This document shows positions 1-8,585 of a stretch of 64,000 nt of DNA, one piece after another. The first letter of the stretch is position 1; each line of letters opens with the position of its first letter. The DNA is taken from NCBI GenBank assembly GCA_011049715.1, contig DRHF01000189.1, forward strand, positions 1 through 64,000. Reading direction: 5' to 3'. A program made the position numbers and the translations under genes. A model generated the notes under the pieces. The model made no database searches. It saw only the letters and a program-made list of their open reading frames with translations, and was not told the DNA's origin. The DNA comes from Desulfobacterales bacterium. Lineage in GTDB: Bacteria; Desulfobacterota; Desulfobacteria; Desulfobacterales; UBA2156.

Positions 1-272
1 AAATCATTCGGGTGAATCCGAAAATTGCATTTGTCGGCATTCCCTTTGAATTGGAAAGTGCCCGGATTGCATGAAAAGCACGATAAATATATGCGGTTCC
101 GTCGATCAGGTATAATTTATTTTTTTTATTCATATCCAAATAAAAAAAAAGAAGACTCGGTTCAATCCGGCGATCGCTTCAGTTTGACGAGGTCCTTCCT
201 TTGGCTTAAATATTTTCTCCGAAACAGAGAACACTTTTTCTGCTTATCTGAAATTCCATCGGCGCTTGTTTA

Positions 273-2189
273 TCACCAGCCGACCAGGCAGTTATCGATA
301 TAGGTCCACTGATCATTTTGAACCCAGCGATATTTTTCAAAAAAAAGCCTGTCGCTCAAGTAGTATTTCCCTTTTTCCTTCCGTTTTAGAAACTGGTAAA
401 AATGCCTTGGTCCACCATTATACATGGCATAAGTGACACCTGCAAGGGTGTCGCCGTCGATGGGGTCTTTAATCTTCAATTTTTTAAGTGCGTATCGTTG
501 AAAATATTGATCGATGATTTCAACTCCTGCCATTGCGTTATAGCGTATATTCCATTTCAAGTGTTTTAAATTATATATACCCCGCCATACGCGTTCATTC
601 ACCTGCATCATACCGACCGAGGTCTTATTATACGACCGGAGATAGGTGATTTTCCCCTTCTTCACTTTAAACTGCTGAAAGCAACTCTCCTGCCAGGCCG
701 TGGAAAAAATGATCTCCCGGAAAATTTGATGATACTTTTCAGGTAGTTTGTTTCTTTTTAACAGATTACTTTCCGAACTTTCTAACAATTGTTTGACTCG
801 CTTCAAATACGTGTCAAGACCATCCTTCAGGGCGAGCCATTTTACAATATCTTTGAACTCAATTTCACTGTTTGATGTTTTTGCCCAGGCCGGGGTGGCC
901 AAAAACTGTTTAAACCCGTACCATAAATGATTCCTGTCATTTTTATTGACTCCTGTCTTATCGAGATCCAACTCATCCGGGCCATAAGCCGGTGTCGATG
1001 TCACCAACGGGGCACCCAGGTCAAGAATTTTCCGAAGGTCTGTATTGACGTTTGTATCATAATCGAGCCGAACCGGTTTTTCTTTGCTTAACAGGCCCGC
1101 TAAACGAATGAGACCGTTCCGACTGATTTCGATTCCCAAAGTGGGACCGAGTTTGTCAAATGCGGTAAGTGCATCGGAAGCGGTGAAAAAGGCGAGATAG
1201 CCGAGGGTATATTTGGATACCTCATCACCCAGATGTGTTCGGAAAATGGTAGACAGGTTTTTCCAGGCCATTACAAACTGTTCTCTGACCAGGTCGCGCT
1301 CCAAGGTTCTTTCAGAAAGCTCGGTAATAAAACGATATCGGGTTTCGAGCAGGGTATCGAATAAAATTTGTCGATCATTTTCCAATAAAGGCTCTTTTAC
1401 CAGCGAAGTGATGATACCCACGAGAAACGTATCCCAAGATTCCCATGCCTCGGTAATGGTTTCAAGCTCTTCATCGGAAAGCGGAAGTGGTTCAAGATCC
1501 TCGGAGATTTCATAGATTTCCTCAACATTCGCATCGATATTGATCTGAACCGCATCTGGAGTTACAAGGATCCTTTCCGGTCTCAAACTACTCAGCATTC
1601 TTTCTGCCTGCACGCGTACGTCTTCGGGAAAGAGCGGCAATAAAAATGATTTTAACTCCGAAAGAGGTGGCGCCAGATTGACGCTGATACTGTTCAAATA
1701 ATCGTAAGCCCAGGACTTCACAAGCTCCCAAACTATACCAGCAATTTTCGCCGGTTTACGGTGTTTGTTGTATAGGATCGAATCCATTGTATCAAATGAC
1801 AGTAGCATAGTTTTACTGTCAATTTTTGGTTTTTGAAAAAAGACCACATAACCTTCCCATTTGATCGGCATAAAGCACTTTTCTTTAACCGGTGTACCCA
1901 CTCTAACCTGAACTTTCGTTTCAAACCGGATTTGAGAACGCTCCTCGGAGAAGTTCGGCTCAGACAGCACGACATATATACAGCCATCGTTTTTATTTAA
2001 TACAACAACCGTCTGGTCAGGTTCGGTGAACGCATTGTAAATAACCAGCGACCTGAGCAGCGGGTAATCGATCGTTAAAGGAAGGGTGATTGTTTTTACA
2101 GGGGTAAAGCCTGATAATAAAAAAAGGAAGACCACCATCAAGATGAGAAGTGAAAATAATTTATTTCGATCCGTCTTTCTATTGATCAC
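273..2189 (-). CDS. Lytic transglycosylase (SLT-domain) protein with N-terminal membrane anchor
   Basis: 638 aa ORF; N-terminal hydrophobic segment; C-terminal AWQESCFQQF...SVGMMQVNERVWRGIYN...YNAMAGVEI resembles the SLT catalytic domain. Confidence 0.75.
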   Translation of the reverse strand: MINRKTDRNKLFSLLILMVVFLFLLSGFTPVKTITLPLTIDYPLLRSLVIYNAFTEPDQTVVVLNKNDGCIYVVLSEPNFSEERSQIRFETKVQVRVGTPVKEKCFMPIKWEGYVVFFQKPKIDSKTMLLSFDTMDSILYNKHRKPAKIAGIVWELVKSWAYDYLNSISVNLAPPLSELKSFLLPLFPEDVRVQAERMLSSLRPERILVTPDAVQINIDANVEEIYEISEDLEPLPLSDEELETITEAWESWDTFLVGIITSLVKEPLLENDRQILFDTLLETRYRFITELSERTLERDLVREQFVMAWKNLSTIFRTHLGDEVSKYTLGYLAFFTASDALTAFDKLGPTLGIEISRNGLIRLAGLLSKEKPVRLDYDTNVNTDLRKILDLGAPLVTSTPAYGPDELDLDKTGVNKNDRNHLWYGFKQFLATPAWAKTSNSEIEFKDIVKWLALKDGLDTYLKRVKQLLESSESNLLKRNKLPEKYHQIFREIIFSTAWQESCFQQFKVKKGKITYLRSYNKTSVGMMQVNERVWRGIYNLKHLKWNIRYNAMAGVEIIDQYFQRYALKKLKIKDPIDGDTLAGVTYAMYNGGPRHFYQFLKRKEKGKYYLSDRLFFEKYRWVQNDQWTYIDNCLVGW

Positions 2190-2245
2190 CCGTTTTACTC
2201 CTCAATCTGATTGTGATTTCTGTATAAGGCAAACTCGAAAATCGC

Positions 2246-2878
2246 TCAATTTGGTTCCGTTTTACCTTTGAGTATCACTTCGAGCTCTTTTAAGCTCTGA
2301 ATATGGTAATCTGCAGAAAGGTGCGGATTGTTATAGGCAATCAGAAATACCCCTGCCGCCCTTGACGCCATTTCATCCAATTCTGAATCACCGATGTAGA
2401 CCGCTTGAAAAGGCTCGATTTCAAAATGCGTTAGAATCTTCATCAGCAGGTCGGGATGGGGTTTGGGGTGCGCCACATCACGTGCACTTACAACCAGATC
2501 AAAATAGCCTTCGAGGTTGTGCTCGGCAAGGACGGAACCGATGGTGTCTGTCCGGTTGGTGGCAATGGCGGTTTTGTATTTGGATTTCAATTTCTTGAGC
2601 AATGGTTTTAAATCCGGTTCGATTTTCATTAACTTGATAAATGGGAAATAACCTATTTTTTTTCGATAGGCATGCGCGCTTTTGCATAGGCTTTCATCAT
2701 CAAACAGATACCTCAATGATGCATCGATTGTATGCATGTGGACATATGCAAACTGTTTGGATGTCAAATCCGGCATACCGAATTGATTCAGGATCTGATT
2801 ATAAAATGTCATATTCGCCTGTTTCGTATCGAATAAGACGCCGTCACAGTCAAAAGCAATGACCTGGATATCGTTCAT
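2246..2878 (-). CDS. HAD-superfamily hydrolase (phosphoglycolate phosphatase-like)
   Basis: FDCDGVLFDT motif I, AIATNRT motif II, HPKPHPD and YIGDSELDEMASRAAG motif IV. Confidence 0.85.
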   Translation of the reverse strand: MNDIQVIAFDCDGVLFDTKQANMTFYNQILNQFGMPDLTSKQFAYVHMHTIDASLRYLFDDESLCKSAHAYRKKIGYFPFIKLMKIEPDLKPLLKKLKSKYKTAIATNRTDTIGSVLAEHNLEGYFDLVVSARDVAHPKPHPDLLMKILTHFEIEPFQAVYIGDSELDEMASRAAGVFLIAYNNPHLSADYHIQSLKELEVILKGKTEPN

Positions 2879-2902
2879 TGATTCGGTCCGTTCAAAGCCG
2901 TG

Positions 2903-3607
2903 TTATTTCGGTTCGGTGATATACCCATATATCTTGATTTTAATTTCCGGCTGTATCATGGTGTCTGTTTTCATGGTGATCGTCTCAAAATAACGACCTT
3001 TTACCTGTTTTAGATTTTTAACCGTTAAAAGATATTCATCACCGGTCTCTGCAACGACTCGCTCAATCGTGTAGCTGATATTTTTTCCCTGGCTTTCCTT
3101 TCGCTCAACGAGTTTGAACGGATATTTTTTTTCCGGGATAATCCGTACGTAGCCCTTTATTTCCTTTCCGGCCTCGCCGATTAGTTTTATCCGCTTGGGG
3201 CTTATGGTGGCGAATTTTTCAACCTTTCCAAAAATGTGGAGCCTGAAAGTCGGTTGCTTTTTATCATTGGTATGGATTACCGCTTTTTTTTGAAGTTTTC
3301 TTCCACCATAACCGGTCGTATCAACCTTTATGGTAATTGCACCCTCACCACCGGGAGGAATCTGCCTCGAATAGGAGACAGCTGTACATCCTCAGTCCGT
3401 ACGGATCTTCAAAATATCAAGCGTGAGTGTACCTTTGTTTTGTATGGCAAAGGTATGTTGAATTTGAACACCATCCAAAACCGGTGCAAACTCAAACTTT
3501 TTGATTGGTAAAAAGGCGGATGGTGATTTTTGGGCTCCGGAAACAACAGAAGCGGCGACAAACAGGCCGCAAATTAAAGCGAAGATAAAATAGCGCTTCA
3601 TTCTCAA
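2903..3607 (-). CDS. DUF1573-like exported protein, probable selenoprotein (in-frame TGA at 3394-3392)
   Basis: ORF 3392-3607 (signal peptide + LDILKIRTD) continues in the same frame after TGA as GCTAVSYSRQIPPGGEGAITIKVDTTGYGGRKLQKKAVIHTND...YGYITEPK* (162 aa). The TGA falls on the first Cys of the conserved CGCT motif of DUF1573. Confidence 0.75.
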
Positions 3608-3752
3608 AACCCCTTTTCAATTGTAGTTCCCATTTTAAATTTCAATATATTTCTATCAACCGGAGAAAACTCTGGCAAGTCATCTTTTTCTATCTTTATC
3701 TGTTGGATATGGGAAATTATTGGATTAAAGCACTTTTTCTTATTCAATAATT

Positions 3753-3885
3753 GATGAACTCGTAAAAAGACCATATTGCTCTCTAAATGACCATTTTGGG
3801 GCGTTTAGATCCGCCTGCGGCGGATCAAAACACTTTCTCCCAAAATGCTCAAAGTCGTTCGCAAATGACTTTTTACGAGTTCATC
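3753..3885. repeat. Palindromic repeat element (about 133 bp) with 17-bp perfect inverted ends
   Basis: GATGAACTCGTAAAAAG (3753-3769) versus CTTTTTACGAGTTCATC (3869-3885); nested CATTTTGGG/CCCAAAATG and GATCCGCC-TGC-GGCGGATC stems. Confidence 0.8.
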
Positions 3886-4820
3886 ATAATTGCCGATCCA
3901 ATGATTCTGTTATTCAACGTTTTTGCGACCGCCAGGGCCTTATTCAAACCTGGAACACCACTTCTACCGCCATATTCCCTGCAAGATAAAGAAGCCACAG
4001 CAACAGAGAATTTGACAATCTGGTGAAGGTCAAATCCTTTTTTCAGTGCCAGGGCAAAGGCCCCGTGGAAATTGTCACCAGCACCGACGGTATCAACGGC
4101 TTTCACTTCAGGGGCGGCCACGTGATAGAGTTTGTCGTTTGATATATAATAGGCACCGTTTTTACCGTGGGTAACGATCAGTTTGCCGCGAACCATGTTG
4201 TCCAATTCGATTATTTTTTGATTAAACGGCGCAAGGCGCAAATTTAGTGCCTTGGCTTCCAAAAATTCGGACGACGGAATAAAATAGTCGGCCGTGTCCA
4301 TGATATCTTCGATACCGTCCCGCCATCTTTCGCAATCATAAACCAGTTTGATTTTGCCGCCTGTTTCGTTTTTTAATGGCCGGCAGAGATGGGTGACCTC
4401 CGGATCAAGCAAAGCAATATCCGATTGCAGAGCCAATTTTTTAACCGGACCGTCGATGGTAATTTTTGGCAATGTACTGGGTTCGTAAATGATGGTCCGA
4501 TTCCCCCCGGCTACGGTGACGAAAACGTATGAAACCGGCGTTTTTCCTCCTGCCACAATTTCAATAAACTCCGTTGTCACCCCACAAGCTTTTAAACGGT
4601 CCAGGCAAAATCTTCCTTCTTTGTCGTCACCGAGCTTTCCCACATAAGCAACCCTGCCGCCCAACCGGGAAATACAACAGGAAGAAGTCCCCCCCTGACC
4701 CCCCCCTTCGGTTAACCGAAACTCCAACGGCTGTTTTTGGTTTTCATCCGGAAATTGATTTACAACGGCAATATAATCGAGGCAGCTGCGCCCGATGACC
4801 AGCACATCAATGGTGTTCAT
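3873..4820 (-). CDS. PfkB/ribokinase-family carbohydrate kinase
   Basis: GGGQGGTSSCCISRLGG and DTVGAGDNFHGAFALAL signatures. Confidence 0.85.
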   Translation of the reverse strand: MNTIDVLVIGRSCLDYIAVVNQFPDENQKQPLEFRLTEGGGQGGTSSCCISRLGGRVAYVGKLGDDKEGRFCLDRLKACGVTTEFIEIVAGGKTPVSYVFVTVAGGNRTIIYEPSTLPKITIDGPVKKLALQSDIALLDPEVTHLCRPLKNETGGKIKLVYDCERWRDGIEDIMDTADYFIPSSEFLEAKALNLRLAPFNQKIIELDNMVRGKLIVTHGKNGAYYISNDKLYHVAAPEVKAVDTVGAGDNFHGAFALALKKGFDLHQIVKFSVAVASLSCREYGGRSGVPGLNKALAVAKTLNNRIIGSAIMMNS

Positions 4821-5326
4821 TTTTTATTTTGTTTAGATATCATGAATATCGCTCAGATCTTCTGATATGATGACCTTGCCCTGCCCAAGGGACGCTGTTT
4901 CTTTGTTCTTCGGTTTTCTCGAAATTCCAATTTTCTTTAGGCGTGGGCGACTGTGATGGATGCCTCTTGTATTTGAGAACTTGGATATTGACTATAGGTT
5001 TTGCACCTTTGATTTTACGATGACCCGCATCCGTCAGGGGCAAACTGAAATTAACATATGTGGTAGCCAAAGGCAAGATGGGGAAAACATTGTGCTCGTC
5101 CAAAAGCCGCTTAGCGCCTAAAGGAAAACAGGAGAAATGAGGTGCAATTCTCCTATCCTCATACCATGTAATTTTATTTTCAACTGTTTATCAAAGATGG
5201 CCATGGTATTTTTCATAGAATGAAACTTTATTTCATTATAATTCTTGACAGGATGGATCGGTTTGGATATTTGAAAAAGAGATCGAACATTACAAACTTT
5301 TCAATAGAATAGCGAGGGAGGCAGCA

Positions 5327-6244
5327 ATGTGTTGCATCGCAGGAATCCTTTTTAAACACGATAAGCGTCCGGATCTCGGCTTGACCACCGGCCAAGCACT
5401 AACTGAAATGCTGCATGCACAGGTGCACCGTGGTCCCGATTCAGCCGGGTGGGCTTTATATAAAAATATCCATGAAGGCGAGATCCGTTTGCGCTTCTTT
5501 ATATCTCAAAATGGGGGTTTGGACGAGGAGATCCTAAAAATCAAAAAAGCGCTTGCCGGACAAAATGCAGAAATCGTCCAGGAACAAGTTCTCGGTTGCA
5601 CTTACGGGGTAAGGGTCAAATACAGCAGGGACATCCAAAAATTATCTTATGCTGTGGGGAGTGTCACTGAACTGGTTTCGGTAGGTTCCAGTCTTGATAT
5701 CGTCAAGGATGTTGGCCTGCCCTACGACCTCGCCCCGCGGTATGATGTTTACAATTTTGATGGCAATCACGGACTCGCGCACACGCGTTTGGCTACGGAA
5801 TCCGGGGTGCATCCCAATACTTCACACCCATTTTGGGCTTCCGGTTTCTCCGATGTGGCCACTGTCCACAATGGCCAGATCACCAATTACTGGATCATGC
5901 GGCGGCGCCTTGAACGCCGGGGCATGGAGTTTCAAACCGAAAACGATACCGAATTGATCGCGGTATACCTGGCTTATAAAATGAGTCAGGGAGCTTCTTT
6001 GGAAGATGCGCTCAGAACTTCTCTTGAAGATCTCGACGGCACCTTTTCTTATTTGGTCGCCACAGAGGATTCGATCGGTTACGCCAAAGACAAACTGGCG
6101 GCCAAACCGATGGTAAAATATGAAGACGACGATCTCATTGCTATCGCCTCCGAGGAAGTGGGTATCAACCGCCTCTTCCCCGGTAGGGCCCTGGACACGA
6201 CCGAACCGCCTCCACTGACGTACGGCCTTTGGTCACGGTCATGA
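5327..6244 (+). CDS. Class II glutamine amidotransferase (GlxB/MgsA-like)
   Basis: N-terminal nucleophile MCCIAGILF, HRGPDSAGWALY, GLAHTRLATES, HNGQITNYW, ENDTELIAVYL. Confidence 0.85.
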   Translation: MCCIAGILFKHDKRPDLGLTTGQALTEMLHAQVHRGPDSAGWALYKNIHEGEIRLRFFISQNGGLDEEILKIKKALAGQNAEIVQEQVLGCTYGVRVKYSRDIQKLSYAVGSVTELVSVGSSLDIVKDVGLPYDLAPRYDVYNFDGNHGLAHTRLATESGVHPNTSHPFWASGFSDVATVHNGQITNYWIMRRRLERRGMEFQTENDTELIAVYLAYKMSQGASLEDALRTSLEDLDGTFSYLVATEDSIGYAKDKLAAKPMVKYEDDDLIAIASEEVGINRLFPGRALDTTEPPPLTYGLWSRS

Positions 6245-6273
6245 TAAAGGGTAGAGCCACCGTCTAGTCGTAT

Positions 6274-6565
6274 CTCAAGTTTCACACCTGATATTTTAAG
6301 GAAAATCGCATCAGGCATAGGGTAAAAAGAAATTTTTCTGAAAAAAATTGATAATGAGCGCTTTGACAACGGCACAAAACCTTTTAAGAGTTATCATTTC
6401 AGAAGCAACTGATATTGTAAAAGAAACCAGACCATCGCGTGCCTGTGCACAGTGATTACTTTATGGATACCGGTTCAAACTGATTGCCTCATTGTTTTTC
6501 CAAAAAATTTTATTTACCCCACACCAGATGCGGCACCGTGCCCCATTGGGGGTGCGAAACTTGAG
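6274..6565 (+). mobile_element. MITE-like element, full-length copy A (292 bp)
   Basis: CTCAAGTTTCACACC...GGTGCGAAACTTGAG terminal inverted repeats; near-identical along its length to the reverse complement of 59311-59603. Confidence 0.85.
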
Positions 6566-6611
6566 TATAGATCATCAACCTATCGTTTAAACTAGAGGGG
6601 ACATCTATCGT

Positions 6612-8585
6612 ATGATCACAATTGATTTGGCAGCAATGACAATTCGAAAAGCCAACGAGATCATCAGAGGGTATGGATCTACCCATCAAGATGTCGAAAT
6701 TGTTAACCCTGATGCTCGCCACTACATTGGTGTGGGACTTATCAGTCCCATCAAGGTCAAAATCCACGGTTCAGCCGGATATTATTGCGGTGGCCTGACA
6801 GACGGCCCCCATTTTGAGGTTGAAAAAAATGTGAGCTGGGGCGTGGGTGACAACATGTTCCTTGGAACGATTCTTGTCGGTGGAAACGCGGGTGCGATTG
6901 CCGGTGAGGGATTGCGGGGCGGGGAGATTGTGGTGAAGGGTAACATCGGCTCACGCGCCGGTCAGGTGATGAAAAAAGGCACGCTATGCTGCGCGGGCAA
7001 TTCCAATTTTATGGCCGGGTACATGATGTATGGCGGGCGTTTGATTATTCTCGGCAATTCAGGGGAACGGGTTGGCGAGGATATGATGGGCGGAGAAATC
7101 TATATCGGCGGCAAGGTCGAATCATTGGGAAGTGATGCTGAGCTCGTAGATTCCGAATCATCGGATATTGATAGCGTGATGGATTTTTTGGACCGCTACC
7201 GCTTGCCTTTTAAGGGTACCTTAAAAAAGGTCGTCTGTGCAGGCAAACAGCTTCGATTCAAAGTGGCCGAGCCGCGGATTCGCAACATGCCGTTCTTTAG
7301 CTTTTCCGGCGGTCATGTGGATTACTGGAACAAAAAAGTTCAGGAAGATATCCAGGTCAAATCGATCATCGGCCGCTACCGCATTCGGGGTTATGGCGCC
7401 GGGCGGCACATTCCTCATTTTTCCGATCTGGCCTTCAAAAGCGAATTGTCCGATTTGGGAAAGGACCCGGATGTGGTTTCAAAGGTGGATCTCAGGACCT
7501 TCATCGGTGATAAGCATGGCGGAAAACCGTTGGACCTCAGCATGCCGGTGATGATTGCTCCCATGAGTTTTGGCGCCCTCAGCCCACCGATGAAGACGGC
7601 GCTTGGAATTGCATCACGGCTCTCCGGTATTTCGGAAAACACCGGTGAGGGCGGCATGTATTCCTATGAACGGGCCGAGGCCCGACAACTGATTGCCCAG
7701 TGTCTGCCAGGTAGGCTCGGCTGGAATGTCCATGACATGAAACGTTCAGACGGAGTGGAAATCTATATATCGCAGGGCGCAAAGCCCGGACTCGGCGGTC
7801 AGTTGATGGCTGAAAAATTGACAAAAGAAATCGCTGCAATTCGTGGCATTCCTGCCGGTATGGATTTGCGTTCTCCCTCGCGTCATCCGGATATTTTGGG
7901 AGGCGATGACCTCATTATGAAGGTGCAGGAGTTCCGTGAGGCGGTCGGCTGGCGGGTGCCGGTCAGCATCAAGCTCGGTGCCGGTCGGATCCGAGACGAC
8001 ATCAAAATTGCATTCAAAGACGGACTGGACTTTGTCGAGTTGGACGGCATGCAAGGTGGAACCGGAGCCGCGGGCAACGAAGTACTGGAATATGTCGGCA
8101 TTCCGACCATCGCTGCGATTATGGAGGCTTTGGACGGACTGGAAGAGATTGAAGCTGCAGGCAAGCTGCCGATCGTTCTTATGGGCGGGATTAAAGACGG
8201 TGTCGATGCCGTAAAAGCCATTGCCCTTGGTGCGACGGCGGTCGGTCTCGGGACTTCCATGCTCATTGCCGGCGGTTGTGTTACCTGTATGCAGTGCAGC
8301 GTCGGCAGTTGCGTTGGCGGCCTTGCAACGCAGGACCCTGACCACGTGAACCGGTACGAAACTGAACACAGGGCCTCCCAGATGCATCGTTACCTGGAAT
8401 CGATGCGGTGGCAAATAGCGTCAATCGTTCATACCCTGGGATATAACGATATCCGGCAAGTCTCCTCCAAAGATCTTGTTGCCCTGACCCCTGAAGCGTC
8501 GGCCCTGACCCGCTTACCGTACGAGCCCGGGTACCGTGATCAAATCCGTGAACAAATCGAACAGGAAGGAGCTTTAATGCAATGA
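6612..8585 (+). CDS. Glutamate synthase-like protein: GXGXG domain fused to FMN/GOGAT barrel (GlxC+GlxD / MgsB+MgsC-like)
   Basis: N-terminal GGNAGAIAGEGLRGGEIVVKGNIGSRAGQ...GG repeats; C-terminal GISENTGEGGMYSYERAEARQLIAQ, ISQGAKPGLGGQL, VELDGMQGGTGAAGNEV. Confidence 0.88.
   Translation: MITIDLAAMTIRKANEIIRGYGSTHQDVEIVNPDARHYIGVGLISPIKVKIHGSAGYYCGGLTDGPHFEVEKNVSWGVGDNMFLGTILVGGNAGAIAGEGLRGGEIVVKGNIGSRAGQVMKKGTLCCAGNSNFMAGYMMYGGRLIILGNSGERVGEDMMGGEIYIGGKVESLGSDAELVDSESSDIDSVMDFLDRYRLPFKGTLKKVVCAGKQLRFKVAEPRIRNMPFFSFSGGHVDYWNKKVQEDIQVKSIIGRYRIRGYGAGRHIPHFSDLAFKSELSDLGKDPDVVSKVDLRTFIGDKHGGKPLDLSMPVMIAPMSFGALSPPMKTALGIASRLSGISENTGEGGMYSYERAEARQLIAQCLPGRLGWNVHDMKRSDGVEIYISQGAKPGLGGQLMAEKLTKEIAAIRGIPAGMDLRSPSRHPDILGGDDLIMKVQEFREAVGWRVPVSIKLGAGRIRDDIKIAFKDGLDFVELDGMQGGTGAAGNEVLEYVGIPTIAAIMEALDGLEEIEAAGKLPIVLMGGIKDGVDAVKAIALGATAVGLGTSMLIAGGCVTCMQCSVGSCVGGLATQDPDHVNRYETEHRASQMHRYLESMRWQIASIVHTLGYNDIRQVSSKDLVALTPEASALTRLPYEPGYRDQIREQIEQEGALMQ

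Noticed and set aside
4840-5103. 87-aa minus-strand ORF between pfkB and the amidotransferase
   Set aside because: No motif, atypical composition, weak start context; not supportable as a gene
7746-8414. 222-aa antisense ORF (and other long minus-strand ORFs in 7.2-10.2 kb)
   Set aside because: Antisense to strongly supported glutamate synthase-like genes; composition consistent with GC-skew shadow ORFs
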